DNA of 58,786 bases from Candidatus Sumerlaeaceae bacterium (GCA_026418615.1 JAOAAY010000019.1:1-58786), one strand, 5' to 3'; shown: positions 7,594 to 18,781, counted from the first letter of the stretch. Numbers and translations: made by a program. Notes: generated by a model not told the origin, from the sequence alone.

Positions 7594-9054
7594 ATGGTTC
7601 GCTGTCTTCTCCGCGTCTTCCTGTTGTGTGTCCTGCTTGGCGGTCTGCCTGCCGGCGCCGCTCCCGAATACCGCATGCTGTGGGTGGATGTCTTTCACAA
7701 GGGTTTGCGGTCGCCGGAAGAAGCCAACACGATGGTCGAGACCGCCCGCGCCGCCGGCTACAATGCCCTCATTGTCCAAGTGCGCAAGGCTTGCGATGCC
7801 TACTATAATTCCGGGGTTGAGCCAAAAAACCCCGCGGTGGCACCCGGATTTGACCCCTTGGCCCACATCCTTGCGTTGGCGCACAACACATCCGGCGGGC
7901 GTCGGCGCCTTGAGGTTCATGCGTGGCTCGTCACTTACCGGTGTCGCATTCCCAACGATGACCTGTACCGGGATCCTCGCCATGTCTATTCGCGACACCC
8001 CGAATGGCTGAACCGGATGGTCACGGGGGAGGCTGTGGATCGGGGCGGAGATCAGGCGGGGCGCTACTATCTCGATCCGGGTGTGCCGGCCGTCGTAGAC
8101 TACAACCTGGAGGTCGTGCGCGATCTGCTGGCGCGCTACGATGTGGACGGCATCCATTTCGATTACATCCGCTATCCGGAGTCAGAGGGAGCCGGCAACA
8201 AATGGGGTTACAACCCGGTGGCGGTGCAGCGATTCAACACCCTGTACAACCGCACGGGCCGGCCCGATCCGGCGGATCCAGACTGGTGCGACTTTCGGCG
8301 CGATCAGATACGATTTATGGTGCGGCGAGTCTACGCCCATGTCCGCCATTGGCGGCCGCATGTGAAAGTGAGCGCTGCGCTCATCACATGGGGCGAGATC
8401 AACCGCGGCTTCGAGCGTTCGAGCGCCTATGCCAACATCATGCAGGATTGGCCGCGACTGGCACAGGAGGGTTTTCTCGACCTGCTCATCCCCATGAATT
8501 ATAAGCGTGAGAGTGTGCCGGCCCAAGCGCGCGCCCACCGCGAATGGGCGGCGTTTCTCGGCGAAACGGCGCGCCGTTCGGGCCGGTTTGGCATTAACGG
8601 CGTGGATGGCGAATCGCTCAACTCGCTGCCGGACATTCTCGACCAGATCCGCGCCACCCGGGGCCTTCCGGGGATTGCAGGCATTGCGACTTACTGTTAC
8701 GCCCAAACCCGGCGCGGCTCGCGGGTCATTCCGGACACGGAGTTTTTTGATGCCATCCGTGAGCAAGCCTTTCAACAGCCGGCCGATCCGCCGGAGCCCG
8801 TCTGGCTCACCCGGCCGCGGCTCGGACTTGTCAAAGGTATCGCGTCACACGGTAACAGAAAACCGTTGGATGGGGCAATCGTGCGCCTTGGAGATCGCGA
8901 AACCAAGACGGACGGCAGCGGTTTTTATGCCTTCGCCAATATGGAGCCGGGCATGCACACTTTACAACTTGTCGTGGAAGGGCGCGTGGCGCGGGAGGCA
9001 CAGGTGGAGGTGACAGCGGGGCGCGTGGCGGAGGCGCCGCTGGCCATCCGCTGA
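7594..9054 (+). CDS. Secreted GHL10-type glycosidase with a C-terminal regulatory-like domain
   Basis: 486 residues. After a signal peptide (VRCLLRVFLLCVLLGGLPAGA) comes a family 10-like TIM barrel (FenI/YddW, GHL10): YRMLWVDVFHKGL, YNALIVQVRKACDAYY, the signature DGIHFDYIRYP, and LIPMNYKRE. The last 85 residues (KGIASHGNRKPLDGAIV to ETKTDGSGFYAFANMEPG) are a carboxypeptidase-regulatory-like beta sandwich. The family acts on glycans, often peptidoglycan or exopolysaccharide, outside the cytoplasm; the substrate is not known here. GGATGGAGA lies about 8 bases before the ATG. Confidence 0.85.
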   Translation: MVRCLLRVFLLCVLLGGLPAGAAPEYRMLWVDVFHKGLRSPEEANTMVETARAAGYNALIVQVRKACDAYYNSGVEPKNPAVAPGFDPLAHILALAHNTSGGRRRLEVHAWLVTYRCRIPNDDLYRDPRHVYSRHPEWLNRMVTGEAVDRGGDQAGRYYLDPGVPAVVDYNLEVVRDLLARYDVDGIHFDYIRYPESEGAGNKWGYNPVAVQRFNTLYNRTGRPDPADPDWCDFRRDQIRFMVRRVYAHVRHWRPHVKVSAALITWGEINRGFERSSAYANIMQDWPRLAQEGFLDLLIPMNYKRESVPAQARAHREWAAFLGETARRSGRFGINGVDGESLNSLPDILDQIRATRGLPGIAGIATYCYAQTRRGSRVIPDTEFFDAIREQAFQQPADPPEPVWLTRPRLGLVKGIASHGNRKPLDGAIVRLGDRETKTDGSGFYAFANMEPGMHTLQLVVEGRVAREAQVEVTAGRVAEAPLAIR

Positions 9055-9112
9055 CCGCCCGTCCTGGCGCCGGCTCTGCGCCCACGCCGGGTGCCGTCCG
9101 CCGGCGGGGGCG

Positions 9113-10207
9113 CTACAGCCCGAGGATCAGGCGTTCCGGTTCGCCCACATACTGTTTGATCGCCAGCAGGAAACGCACGGCGTCCTTCCCGTCAATCAGT
9201 CGGTGGTCGTAACTGAGCGCGAGATACATCATGGGGCGGATCTCGACGCGGCCGTCCACGGCCACCGGCCGGTCTTCGATGGCGTGCATGCCGAGGATCG
9301 CGACTTGCGGCGGATTGAGCAGCGGCGTGGACAGGAGACTTCCAAAGACGCCGCCGTTGGTGATCGTAAAAGTTCCTCCTCGCAACTCGTCAAGGCCGAG
9401 CCGGTTCTCGCGTGCGCGGGCGGCGAGGTCCGCAATTTCGCGCTCGATGTCAGCAAATGATTTTTTGTCTGCATCGCGGATGACGGGCACGACAAGGCCG
9501 CGGTCTGTGCTGACGGCCACCGAGATGTCATAGTAATCGTGATAAACAATATCATTGCCGTCAATGGAGGCGTTGACCTCCGGGAAGGCCCGCAATGCCT
9601 CGACCGCCGCCTTCACGAAGACCGACATGACGCCGAGTTTGACGCCGTAGCGTTGCACAAAGGTTTCCTGCAGCCGCCGGCGCATGTCCATCACGGCGGA
9701 CATGTCGGCCTCGGCGAAGGTCGTGAGCATGGCCGTCTCCTGACGCGCGCGCAGCAGCCGTTCGGCAATGGTGCGGCGAAGCCGTGTCATGGGCACGCGT
9801 CGCTCGCCCCGGTCGCCGGCCGTGGCAGGTGGTGCCGGTTCAGGCTCCTCAGGTTTTTCGACGGGCGTTGGGGGAGGGGGCGGGGGCGGGGGAGCGGCCG
9901 CCGGGGCCGGCGCCGCGGGCGCAACGACGGGCTTCGCGGCAGGTGCTGTCGCCGGTGTCTCGCTCACGGCGTCGCTTTCCTCGATCACGCCGATCACCGC
10001 ACCCACTGCAACATCGGTGCCGTTCGGCGTCAGGATGCGCAGAGTGCCGGTGACTTCAGCCTGAATCTCTGTCGAAGCCTTTTCTGAGTCAATGAGAACA
10101 ATGTCCTCGCCCTGGCGGACTGTTTCCCCGTCGGTCCGCAGCCATTGGGCTACGGTGCATTCGGTGATGGACTCGCCAAATGGGGGGACTTTGATTTCAA
10201 ATGCCAT
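9113..10207 (-). CDS. sucB: Dihydrolipoyl succinyltransferase, E2 of 2-oxoglutarate dehydrogenase
   Basis: 364 residues. The N-terminal lipoyl domain (1-76) has the lipoylation Lys43 in DSEKAS. A Pro/Ala linker (about 80-130) follows, then the acyltransferase domain with the active-site motif SYDHRLIDG (His335, Asp339). No peripheral subunit-binding domain is visible between linker and catalytic core, unlike AceF in this window. It transfers succinyl groups to CoA in the TCA cycle. The start lies inside the 3' end of sucA (58-base overlap) behind GAGGGG, so the two are translationally linked. No lipoamide dehydrogenase gene is present nearby. Confidence 0.92.
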   Translation of the reverse strand: MAFEIKVPPFGESITECTVAQWLRTDGETVRQGEDIVLIDSEKASTEIQAEVTGTLRILTPNGTDVAVGAVIGVIEESDAVSETPATAPAAKPVVAPAAPAPAAAPPPPPPPPTPVEKPEEPEPAPPATAGDRGERRVPMTRLRRTIAERLLRARQETAMLTTFAEADMSAVMDMRRRLQETFVQRYGVKLGVMSVFVKAAVEALRAFPEVNASIDGNDIVYHDYYDISVAVSTDRGLVVPVIRDADKKSFADIEREIADLAARARENRLGLDELRGGTFTITNGGVFGSLLSTPLLNPPQVAILGMHAIEDRPVAVDGRVEIRPMMYLALSYDHRLIDGKDAVRFLLAIKQYVGEPERLILGL

Positions 10208-12969
10208 AGGTCGTTACCCCTCGTGTAAACCGCGACGCCTTCCGCGATGTCTGGTTCCAGCCTGCCCGGCTGAAGAGCCCAGTAAAGAATTCTCTCTTGC
10301 TGGCGCTTGTGCAGGGACGGGGAGCCGGTTGCCGGTGACGCCGCGCGGGCACGACCCACATACCAGATGGGACCATCGTGCAGCGTGGCCATCTGGCTGA
10401 CGGCAAAACCGTAGGCACCGTAGTTACTCGGTTCCTCGGAGACCCAGGCCCATTCCGCTGCCCCGGCGTAGCGGCCGCCAATCTCGTCCCACAACTGCTC
10501 GTGAATCGGATACAGTTGTTCTACGCGCACGATGGCAACATCGTACGCGCCCATCTCCTCACGCTTCGCGATAAGGTCATAATAGACCTTGCCAGAGCAG
10601 AACAGCACCCGGCGCGGGTTTTCCGGCGGCACCGGATCGTCAAGCAGTTCGTGGAAGTGCCCGCGGGTCAGGTCCGAGAGCGTCGAGACGCAGCGCGGGT
10701 GGCGCAGCAGGCTTTTGGGGGTCAGGACAATCAGCGGCCTGCGGAAGCGCCGCCGCACCTGACGCCGAAGCAGATGGAAGTACTGGGCGGGCGTTGTGCA
10801 GTTGACAACCTGAATATTGTCTTCCGCGCACATCGTCAGGTGGCGGCGGAGCCATCCGTTCGAGTGTTCCGGCCCCTGACCCTCGTAACCGTGGGGCAGA
10901 AGCATGACGAGTCCGCTCATGCGGCCCCATTTGCTCATGCCGCTGGCGATGAATTGGTCGAAGATGACCTGCGCTCCGTTGGCAAAGTCGCCAAACTGCG
11001 CCTCCCACAGGATGAGGCGGTCGGGATCTCCAAGGGAATATCCATAGTCGAACGCCAGCACCGACGCCTCGGCGAGGGCGCTGTCGTACACGCAGAATTG
11101 CCCCTGATTTGGCGCAAGGTTGCACAGGGGGATGTAGGGTTCGCCGGTCACCTGATCGTAGATGACGGCGTGGCGCTGGCTGAAAGTGCCTCGGCGGCTG
11201 TCCTCGCCGCTCAGGCGCACACCGGTGCCCTCGATCAGCAGGCTGCCGAAGGCCAGGCGCTCCGCGTCGGCCCACTGCAGGGGCCCGTCGCCGCGGACTG
11301 CGGCGGCAAAGTCATCCAATAGTTTCTTGATTTTGCGGTGCACGGTCACGCCTTCGGGAATGCGTGTCAGCGCCTCGCCGATGCGGCGCAGGGTGGCGGC
11401 GTCCACGCCGGTCTCCACGGGCTCGTGCGAGTACTCGCGCTCGAGTTTCGCCCAGCGGGGATCGACCTCGTGGTGGTCGAGTTCGTGGCGTCCGGCGCGG
11501 ATTTGCTCCCGGGCGGCGGCCAGTCGCTGCTCGAACCGGGCGGCCACCTGCCGGGTCTCCTCCTCGCTCGGTTCCCCGCGGCGCGCCAATTCATCCGCAT
11601 AAATCTTGACCACAGACGGGTGGCGGGCGATCTTGGAATACAGCAGGGGCAGGGTGAAGCCCGGCTCGTCGCCTTCGTTGTGGCCGTGGCGACGGTAGCA
11701 CCACATGTCGATCACCACATCTTTGCCAAACTTTTGGCGGTAATCCAGGGCGATGTCCATGACATGCATGACATGCTCGGGGCAGTCGCCGTTCACATGG
11801 AAAATCGGCACGGAGACGATCTTTGCCATGTCGGTGCAGTACATGCCGGACAGATAATCCTGCGGCACCGTGGTGAAGCCCACCTGGTTGTTGATGACAA
11901 AGTGGATGGTGCCGCCGGTCCGGTAGCCCTTGAGTTGCGACATGTTGAAGGTTTCCGCGACTATGCCTTGCCCGGCAAACGCCGCGTCGCCGTGCACCAC
12001 GAACGGCAGCACGGTCTTGCGCTCGGTGTCTCCGTGCTCAGCCTGTTCGGCGCGCGCCAGTCCCTGCACGACAGGGCCGACCATCTCGAGGTGGCTCGGG
12101 TTGTCGCACAGCGTCACGCGTATGGTTTGACCGCATGAGGTGGCAATGTCGTTGGCAAAGCCTTTGTGATATTTGACATCGCCGTCGCCGTGTGCGCTGT
12201 CGAGGATATAATTATCCTCGAACTCCGAGAAGATGTCGTCGAAGCCTTTTCGGACGATGTTGGCCAGGACATTGAGCCGGCCGCGGTGCGCCATCCCGAT
12301 GATGATGTCGCGGATGCCTATGGCGGCAGCCTTTTCGACCAGATAATCCATGGCGGCGATGAGTGTTTCGCCCCCCTCGAGCGAAAAGCGCTTCTGACCG
12401 CGGAAATTGGTGTGCAGGTAATGCTCGAACATCTCGGCTTTTTTCAGTTTCCAGAGGGCGCGCAACTGCACCTCGCGCGGAAACTGGGGCCGGTTGCGTC
12501 CGCTTTCCATCCGCTGCTGCAGCCAGCGGCGCTCGACCGTCTCCTGAATGTGCATGTATTCCACGCCGATGGGGCCGCAGTAGGTCTCGCGCAGGTGAGC
12601 GATGATCTCGCGCAGGGTCGTGGGGCCAAGTCCTACGATGTGATTTGTGTCAAACACATAGTCGAGGTGTTCTTCGGACAGACCGTAAGCCGCCAGTTCC
12701 AGTTCCGGGTCGCTCTCGCGGTTGCCGCCGAGCGGATTGATCTGGGCGATTCGGTGCCCGATGTCGCGATAGTGATAGACGAGCGAGTCAACGGCCGACT
12801 GGAGGCTTTTGCTGGGGCTTGCCTTGGTAGCGGCCACCTCATGAGCAAACTCGAAACCCTCAAAAAACCGGGCCAAGTCGGCTGGTATGCTGTTCGGGTC
12901 TTTTTTCCAAGCCTCGTAGGCTTGTTCGAAATACTCTCTGTTCATGGCAATGGATTTGCCACGGCTCAT
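10150..12969 (-). CDS. sucA: 2-oxoglutarate dehydrogenase E1
   Basis: 939 residues, the usual length. The N-terminus [19 protein letters not shown] and the motifs [42 protein letters not shown] and [14 protein letters not shown] are diagnostic. It is a thiamine-diphosphate enzyme that decarboxylates 2-oxoglutarate and reductively succinylates the SucB lipoyl group. The start at 12969 has GAGGTC eight bases upstream; the Met nine codons later has no ribosome binding site. It forms an operon with sucB. The C-terminal extension after [10 protein letters not shown] is Pro/Ser-rich and overlaps sucB. Confidence 0.96.
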   Translation of the reverse strand: MSRGKSIAMNREYFEQAYEAWKKDPNSIPADLARFFEGFEFAHEVAATKASPSKSLQSAVDSLVYHYRDIGHRIAQINPLGGNRESDPELELAAYGLSEEHLDYVFDTNHIVGLGPTTLREIIAHLRETYCGPIGVEYMHIQETVERRWLQQRMESGRNRPQFPREVQLRALWKLKKAEMFEHYLHTNFRGQKRFSLEGGETLIAAMDYLVEKAAAIGIRDIIIGMAHRGRLNVLANIVRKGFDDIFSEFEDNYILDSAHGDGDVKYHKGFANDIATSCGQTIRVTLCDNPSHLEMVGPVVQGLARAEQAEHGDTERKTVLPFVVHGDAAFAGQGIVAETFNMSQLKGYRTGGTIHFVINNQVGFTTVPQDYLSGMYCTDMAKIVSVPIFHVNGDCPEHVMHVMDIALDYRQKFGKDVVIDMWCYRRHGHNEGDEPGFTLPLLYSKIARHPSVVKIYADELARRGEPSEEETRQVAARFEQRLAAAREQIRAGRHELDHHEVDPRWAKLEREYSHEPVETGVDAATLRRIGEALTRIPEGVTVHRKIKKLLDDFAAAVRGDGPLQWADAERLAFGSLLIEGTGVRLSGEDSRRGTFSQRHAVIYDQVTGEPYIPLCNLAPNQGQFCVYDSALAEASVLAFDYGYSLGDPDRLILWEAQFGDFANGAQVIFDQFIASGMSKWGRMSGLVMLLPHGYEGQGPEHSNGWLRRHLTMCAEDNIQVVNCTTPAQYFHLLRRQVRRRFRRPLIVLTPKSLLRHPRCVSTLSDLTRGHFHELLDDPVPPENPRRVLFCSGKVYYDLIAKREEMGAYDVAIVRVEQLYPIHEQLWDEIGGRYAGAAEWAWVSEEPSNYGAYGFAVSQMATLHDGPIWYVGRARAASPATGSPSLHKRQQERILYWALQPGRLEPDIAEGVAVYTRGNDLWHLKSKSPHLASPSPNAP

Positions 12970-13081
12970 AGCCTGACCTCGTCGAGTGGGAAAGGAAAGG
13001 TAAGCCGCTGCCCATGGCGCGGCGACGGTGAAGAAACATCCCTCATGATTGCTGCGCCATTCCTACCAAGGCTCTCGCCAG

Positions 13082-13109
13082 AAAATCAAACCAGAATCGG
13101 CCTGATTTT
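13082..13109 (-). terminator. Possible weak terminator between GH gene and sucA
   Basis: AAAATCA and TGATTTT with an inner CC/GG pair form an interrupted stem that ends in T-runs on both strands. It lies 3 bases after the stop at 13112 on the minus strand. The stem is short, so confidence is low. Confidence 0.3.
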
Positions 13110-13111
13110 TG

Positions 13112-14914
13112 TCAGTCCGCCCGGAAGCGACTGACAATCACCGGCAGGTCCGAGACATAGACTTCGAACTCTTGAATCCGGGCGTAGTTGTCAATGCCCG
13201 GGTCGTTGACCATAAGCCGCACATAGCGCGCTGAGACGGGAGCGCCAAGGATCGAGATGATCCGGTCGCGCTGAAGCGTGTTGGAGGCGGTCGCCACGGT
13301 GGTCCAAGGCCCAGCGAAGCCCGGCGCCGTCTGAAACGACACATGCTCGGCGTTGAAATCGTACTGCTCGCCCGCCATGGCCGGCAGCCGCAGGACAAAT
13401 CCGGTGATGCTGAAGTTGCGCGCGAACTCCAAGGCCAGCCAATGGGGTGGTGTTGTATCGGAACTCGTCCACTTGCTGGCGAGCGTGATGACTCCATCGT
13501 AGGCGAGATTGCCGGGGAAACCGGTCAGTGCCGTGTCGGTTTGATGACCGGTGATCTGAGCCGCTGTGAGTTTGTCGCCGGGCGGCAGCGTTTCACGGTT
13601 CACTTCGAAGAAAATCGGGTAGTCGTAGAGACCCTGATTCATGACTGTGACGGTCCCTGCGGGGATGTTCCACCGCGCATCAATGGCGAATTCCGCGCCG
13701 GACAGGCCGTCGAAGGCGCTCAACCGGTACTGAGGCCCGACGGTGAAAGTCATGTTGCGAACAATGGACGGCGCCGGGAAACTTAGTGTGCGCGGGCGCC
13801 AGATGGCCACCGTCCGCGTTTGCGATGTCCCGCGGTCAAAGGTTTCTGTGCGCAGCCCGGCCACCGGAGAGTTCGGCGTCACACTCATGGGGTTGCCCAC
13901 ATAGGAAAACGGCACGGGCAGCCGCTGATTGATGACGGTCATGGCCGTGTGCGACGCCCGCGCCGTTGCTGGCGCATCCCATTTTGTCAGCCCCCAGTCC
14001 TCCAGCGGGTCCCATCCGTGCACGGAAAACCACATGGACAGTTCGATGCCCTGAGTGGCGTTGTTGAGCATCATGCGCTGAAGCATCTTGGCCTGATTGG
14101 TCTCTCGTTCTGCCACGGTGGACCCCAATTCTGTCCACGCCGCGTTGAATCCCCACTCGCCCGTCCAAATCTTCACATTGGGTCCGTTCGGGTAGGAATT
14201 CATCTTGGCACGCAGGCTGCTGATTTCGCTGTTAATGGATTCGGGATTTTGAATCCGGTAGGGATGAACCGAAAGCACATCGATGTGGGCTAACAGGCCG
14301 GCATCGAAGGCGGCATCGAGAAAGGTGCGGTCTATGCCCGAGGTTGCGCCGCCGACAACGATGCAGTCGGGGTCGGCGGCCCGGATGACCGGCGCAGCCG
14401 CCGCGACCAGCGCCGCATAGTCCGCGGCGTTGGGCGTCTTGCCCCAGAACATGTCGAGGTTCGGTTCGTTCCAGATCTCCCAGATGTCCACATCGTTCTT
14501 AAACTGGGTGACGAGGGCATTGCAGTAATTGGCAAACGCTGCGCGCCCCGCCGGTGTGTCGGGTGTGCCACCGTAAAGGGGATTTCCGTAGCAGAGGATG
14601 CAATAGGGTTTGATATTCCGCGCCTTGAGAAAATTGATCCAAGCGTAGCAGTTCCATGCGCCGGGTGCGAAGTTGTACACGCCGGGGCTGGACTCGCACA
14701 GTCCCCACCAGATCAGTTCGCTTCGCGCACACCGCACACCGGCTGCTTGCAGGTGGTTGGCGTAGGTGATGAGGTTGGGATTATCCGGCCAGACAATCTG
14801 GCTGGCAAACGGCGACATGTCCACCCCTGGCTGGGGCGCGCTGGCCAAGCGTAAGCAAATCGTCAGGGCCACAGTGAACCCGCAAAACCGCTGCCACATC
14901 AGGGGGCTGTTCAT
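13112..14914 (-). CDS. Secreted clan-A glycoside hydrolase (GH39-like) with a discoidin-type domain
   Basis: 600 residues. The Met at 14914 starts a signal peptide (MNSPLMWQRFCGFTVALTICL) and has GGAGAGA upstream. The catalytic barrel (about 25-330) carries IWEIWNEPN (acid/base Glu) and KIWTGEWGFN (nucleophile Glu), the two-Glu layout of GH-A clan retaining enzymes such as GH39. A beta-rich middle follows, and the last 150 residues (ITLASKWTSSDTTPPHWLALEF to RYVRLMVND) look like an F5/8 type C carbohydrate-binding domain. The target polysaccharide is unknown. It sits between the sucAB and lplA genes with no functional link to them. Confidence 0.85.
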   Translation of the reverse strand: MNSPLMWQRFCGFTVALTICLRLASAPQPGVDMSPFASQIVWPDNPNLITYANHLQAAGVRCARSELIWWGLCESSPGVYNFAPGAWNCYAWINFLKARNIKPYCILCYGNPLYGGTPDTPAGRAAFANYCNALVTQFKNDVDIWEIWNEPNLDMFWGKTPNAADYAALVAAAAPVIRAADPDCIVVGGATSGIDRTFLDAAFDAGLLAHIDVLSVHPYRIQNPESINSEISSLRAKMNSYPNGPNVKIWTGEWGFNAAWTELGSTVAERETNQAKMLQRMMLNNATQGIELSMWFSVHGWDPLEDWGLTKWDAPATARASHTAMTVINQRLPVPFSYVGNPMSVTPNSPVAGLRTETFDRGTSQTRTVAIWRPRTLSFPAPSIVRNMTFTVGPQYRLSAFDGLSGAEFAIDARWNIPAGTVTVMNQGLYDYPIFFEVNRETLPPGDKLTAAQITGHQTDTALTGFPGNLAYDGVITLASKWTSSDTTPPHWLALEFARNFSITGFVLRLPAMAGEQYDFNAEHVSFQTAPGFAGPWTTVATASNTLQRDRIISILGAPVSARYVRLMVNDPGIDNYARIQEFEVYVSDLPVIVSRFRAD

Positions 14915-15101
14915 GCCTGTCTCTCCCATGGTACAAAACATTACGCGCTCGTGTGCAAGCGCTTGCAACCAAGAACCACTCTTGTCGGGAGGCCCCCATG
15001 GTTTGTCGTGCCACGGAAGGGAGGGTTGGAACCGGCAGAGTGTCTGGCTTCATGCGCGGTACGCGCACCGAGATTCGGCACGGGGCGCGGGGCGTGTACC
15101 G

Positions 15102-15848
15102 CTAAAACAGGAGCGTGTATTCGTCACGGGCGTATTTGCCGCGGATGAGGGCGTGCACGCGCTCGCGCGGCCATTCCGCGAGGTCACCCGTGACCTCCCA
15201 TTCGGCCCGCATGGCAGCCCGGAAAGCGTACGGTTCAATCTCGATATTTCCCACAAACTGGTCGTGGCTGCGGCCGGCGCGGTATTCGGGCTGGCGCGGC
15301 GGCTCCTTCAAGTAGCGGCCGAGCAAGGACAAGTCCAAGTTATAAAGCACGGTGCCGTGAAACAGGACGAACCGTTTCTTGCGCTTTTGCGCGTTGCCCG
15401 AAAATTTCAGTCCGTCCGGCCCGACGAGGTCACAGATACCCATGAGTCGAAATCCGGTGCGGGTGGCGGGTCCGCTGGCGCTCATGGCGCATGCGCGCCC
15501 GACGCGATCGAGCACATAGTGGTTGGTGCCGCGAATGGACGAGACCTCCGGGCGGGCGATGCGGTCGAGCACGAGGGCGTAGTTCAGACAGCCCGGGCCT
15601 TGCACGATGGTGCCGCCCCCGGATGCTCGTCGCAAAATCGGGATGCCATCAGCGCGACAGGCCGGCACGATGACATCTTCGCGTAGGGCGCATCCTGCAC
15701 CCAGAACCACGAAATGGCGGTCGCTCTCCCAAAAGCGGAGGACTTCCGGGCCGCCGCCGGCCTCGGCCTCGTCGAGAAGAGCCTCGTCCAAAGCGAGATT
15801 TTCCTCGGGCGTTGGAAGGGTCAAATCGAGCGTCAGCACGCGCCCCAT
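15102..15848 (-). CDS. lplA: Lipoate-protein ligase A family
   Basis: 248 residues. Seen: NLALDEALL near the start, RRASGGGTIVQGPGCLNY (lipoyl-AMP binding loop) and LKFSGNAQKRKKRFVLFHGTVL with the catalytic Lys region. The family activates lipoate (or transfers octanoate) and attaches it to E2 lysines; with sucB and aceF on either side that role fits well. The ATG at 15848 matches the family N-terminus, though no clear ribosome binding site is visible. It is divergent from aceE across a 165-base gap. Biotin ligase-like or octanoyltransferase LipM activity cannot be excluded from sequence. Confidence 0.85.
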   Translation of the reverse strand: MGRVLTLDLTLPTPEENLALDEALLDEAEAGGGPEVLRFWESDRHFVVLGAGCALREDVIVPACRADGIPILRRASGGGTIVQGPGCLNYALVLDRIARPEVSSIRGTNHYVLDRVGRACAMSASGPATRTGFRLMGICDLVGPDGLKFSGNAQKRKKRFVLFHGTVLYNLDLSLLGRYLKEPPRQPEYRAGRSHDQFVGNIEIEPYAFRAAMRAEWEVTGDLAEWPRERVHALIRGKYARDEYTLLF

Positions 15849-16013
15849 TGCGGGGCGTGGGCCGAGGCGGGCAACGGAAAAAGTTGATGGCAATGCACTG
15901 CCGCAGCGTCGGCAGCGAAAATAAAAGCCGCCCGCCGCGGAAATAGTGTGGTGCCAGAAGTCACCCTGTGTCTGGTGTGTTGCAAGTTGCACCCCCTCCT
16001 CTGAGGAGACGGC

Positions 16014-18743
16014 ATGACAATTATCGAACCTAAAACGGACGACGCTGCCGGCGGCAGCCGGGAGCCGGCCCGAGTATCGGAGGAGCAACTCCTCCACGAA
16101 GAGAACGCTGAGTGGATGGAGGCTCTCGATTACCTGATTGCTGAGCAGGGTCCGGACCGTGCCCGCGAGATGTTGAGGATGCTGCTCGATCGGGCGCACC
16201 ACAGCGGCGTCACCATCCCGTTTTCAGCCAACACGCCGTATGTGAACACGATACCTGCTGACCGAGAACCCCCATACCCGGGCGACCGCGCCATCGAACG
16301 CCGCATCAAGAGTGTCGTCCGATGGAACGCGCTCGCGATGGTCGTGAAAGCCAACCGCCAGTTTTCCGGCATTGGCGGCCACATCTCGACCTATGCCAGC
16401 GCCGCAACGCTCTATGAGGTTGGCTTCAACCACTTTTTCCGAGGCTCGGATTCAGGCGGAAGCGGCGATATCGTTTACTTTCAGGGGCATGCAAGCCCGG
16501 GCATTTACGCCCGCGCTTATGTGGAGGGGCGCCTCACGGCCCAGCACTTGCACAATTTCCGGCGGGAGTTGCGGCCGGGCGGCGGGCTGTCGTCGTACCC
16601 CCACCCGTGGCTCATGCCGGATTTTTGGCAGTTCCCGACCGTCTCCATGGGCCTTGGGCCGATCATGGCTATTTATCAGGCGCGCTTTAACCGCTACCTG
16701 CAGGACCGCGGGCTGGTGGACACGAGTGGCTGCCGCGTATGGGCGTTTCTTGGCGACGGCGAATGCGACGAGCCTGAAACATTGGGCGCCATCACGCTCG
16801 CCTCGCGCGAGAAACTCGACAATCTCATCTTTGTCATCAACTGCAACCTTCAGCGGCTTGACGGTCCCGTCCGCGGTAACGGCAAAATCATCCAGGAACT
16901 GGAGGCGGCCTTCCGCGGCGCCGGATGGAATGTGATCAAGGTCATATGGGGTTCCAACTGGAACCAGTTGTTCGAGCGCGACACCAAAGGCTTGCTCATG
17001 AAGCGCATGATGGAGTGCGTGGACGGCGAGTACCAGAAATTCTCTGTCGAGAGCGCCGCCTACATCCGCAAGCATTTCTTTGGCAAGTACCCCGAACTGG
17101 CGGAGATGGTCGCGGACTGGACGGATGAGCAAATCACCTCGCTGCGGCGCGGCGGGCTCGATCCGCAAAAAGTTTATGCGGCCTATCATGCGGCTGTCAA
17201 CCACCGCGGCCAGCCCACCGTCATCCTGTGCAAAACCGTCAAGGGTTATGGTCTCGGCGAAATTGGCGAGGGCCGCAATCCGGCTCACAATGTCAAAAAG
17301 GTCAGCGACAACGAGTTGCGCGAGTTCCGCGACCGGTTCAACATCCCCGTTCCCGACTCGGAAATCGAGGACCTGCCGTTCTACCGTTTTCCGGAGGACA
17401 GCCCGGAGTACAAGTACCTCATGGAGCGGCGCAAGGCGCTGGGCGGCCCCGTGCCGCGGCGGCGCGCGACGGCGCCTCCGCTGAAAATGCCCGGGCGCGA
17501 GTACTTCGCCCAGTTCTACGCCGGCAGCGGCGACAAGGAACCCTCCACGACGATGGCCTTCGAACGCATCTTTTCGACCATCATCGGCAACAAAGAGTTT
17601 GGCAAACATGTCGTCCCCATCATCCCCGACGAAGCCCGCACTTTCGGCATGGAGGGGCTCTTCCGGTCCTATGGCATCTATTCCCATGTCGGGCAGTTGT
17701 ACGAGCCGGTGGACCGCGAGCAGTTGCTCTATTATCTGGAGAAGAAAGACGGCCAGATCCTCGAGGAGGGGATCACCGAGGCGGGCAGCATGTCGAGTTT
17801 CATCGCTGCCGGAACAGCCTACGCCACCCACGGTATCACCATGATGCCGTTTTACATTTACTACTCGATGTTTGGGTTCCAGCGCGTAGGCGATCTCATC
17901 TGGGCGGCGGCCGACACCCGCGCGCGCGGCTTCCTGCTGGGCGCCACGGCCGGGCGTACGACGCTCAACGGCGAAGGACTTCAGCATCAGGACGGCCACA
18001 GCCACATCCTTGCGGCCACCGTGCCGACGGTGGAGGCGTACCACCCGGCTTTTGCCTACGAGATCGCGCTCATCATTCAGGACGGCATGAAGCGCATGTT
18101 CGAAAAGCAGGAGGATGTGATTTACTACATTACGCTGGGCAACGAGAACTACCGGCAGCCGCCGATGCCCGAGGGCGTTGAGGACGCGGTGCTGGAGGGT
18201 CTGTATAAGTTTAAGCCGGGCAATCAGAACAACCCGAAAAGCAAACATCGCGCGCACATCTTCGGCGACTTCAGCGCCATCAACGCCGCGCTGAAGGCGC
18301 AAGAGATCCTCGAGCGCGAATACGGCGTGTGCGCCGATGTGTGGAGCGCCACCAGTTACAAACGGCTGCGCACCGGTGCCATGGAGGCCGAGCGCTGGAA
18401 CATGCTCCATCCGGGAGCGAAGAACAGAAAACAGAGTTACTTGGAACGCGTTTTGGAAAACGAGGAAGGCGTCTTTGTTGCCGTTAGCGACAGCATGCGC
18501 CTTGTGCCCGACCAGATAGCCAAGTGGGTGCCGGGCGGGCTGCTCTCGCTGGGGACCGATGGGTTTGGCCGCAGTGAGACGCGCGAGGCTCTGCGTCGGC
18601 ATTTTGGCACCGACGCGGAGCATGTTGTCGTCGCCGTCCTTGCCCAACTTGCGAAAGCCAAGGCCATCAAGCCCTCCACCGTGAAAAAGGCCATAGACGA
18701 CCTTGGCCTCGACCCTGAGGCCGGTTTCTCGCTTTTCCTGTGA
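16014..18743 (+). CDS. aceE: Pyruvate dehydrogenase E1, homodimeric type
   Basis: 909 residues, close to the proteobacterial AceE length. Seen: GGHISTYASAATLYEVGFNHFF, WAFLGDGECDEPET (TPP-binding GDGxxxE), INCNLQRLDGPVRGNGKIIQEL, CKTVKGYGLGEIGEGRN and LNGEGLQHQDGHSH. It decarboxylates pyruvate and acetylates the AceF lipoyl group. GAGGAGA lies five bases before the ATG. It is followed after 115 bases by aceF on the same strand. This type is distinct from the alpha2beta2 E1 of Gram-positives. Confidence 0.96.
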   Translation: MTIIEPKTDDAAGGSREPARVSEEQLLHEENAEWMEALDYLIAEQGPDRAREMLRMLLDRAHHSGVTIPFSANTPYVNTIPADREPPYPGDRAIERRIKSVVRWNALAMVVKANRQFSGIGGHISTYASAATLYEVGFNHFFRGSDSGGSGDIVYFQGHASPGIYARAYVEGRLTAQHLHNFRRELRPGGGLSSYPHPWLMPDFWQFPTVSMGLGPIMAIYQARFNRYLQDRGLVDTSGCRVWAFLGDGECDEPETLGAITLASREKLDNLIFVINCNLQRLDGPVRGNGKIIQELEAAFRGAGWNVIKVIWGSNWNQLFERDTKGLLMKRMMECVDGEYQKFSVESAAYIRKHFFGKYPELAEMVADWTDEQITSLRRGGLDPQKVYAAYHAAVNHRGQPTVILCKTVKGYGLGEIGEGRNPAHNVKKVSDNELREFRDRFNIPVPDSEIEDLPFYRFPEDSPEYKYLMERRKALGGPVPRRRATAPPLKMPGREYFAQFYAGSGDKEPSTTMAFERIFSTIIGNKEFGKHVVPIIPDEARTFGMEGLFRSYGIYSHVGQLYEPVDREQLLYYLEKKDGQILEEGITEAGSMSSFIAAGTAYATHGITMMPFYIYYSMFGFQRVGDLIWAAADTRARGFLLGATAGRTTLNGEGLQHQDGHSHILAATVPTVEAYHPAFAYEIALIIQDGMKRMFEKQEDVIYYITLGNENYRQPPMPEGVEDAVLEGLYKFKPGNQNNPKSKHRAHIFGDFSAINAALKAQEILEREYGVCADVWSATSYKRLRTGAMEAERWNMLHPGAKNRKQSYLERVLENEEGVFVAVSDSMRLVPDQIAKWVPGGLLSLGTDGFGRSETREALRRHFGTDAEHVVVAVLAQLAKAKAIKPSTVKKAIDDLGLDPEAGFSLFL

Positions 18744-18759
18744 ACGGGCGGGCATGCGC

Positions 18760-18781
18760 CCGGACAGGGCGTGCTGTCCGG
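18760..18781 (+). other. Intercistronic hairpin between aceE and aceF
   Basis: An 8-bp perfect stem (CCGGACAG with CTGTCCGG) and 6-base loop are followed by an A-run, not a T-run, on the plus strand. It is therefore more likely an mRNA processing or stability element than a terminator. Confidence 0.4.

Noticed and set aside
16452..18755. 767-codon open frame antisense to aceE
   Set aside because: It mirrors the codon structure of the conserved aceE gene and shows no protein family features; the same holds for long antisense frames over ppdK (35611-37191) and the glmM-like gene (44750-46324).
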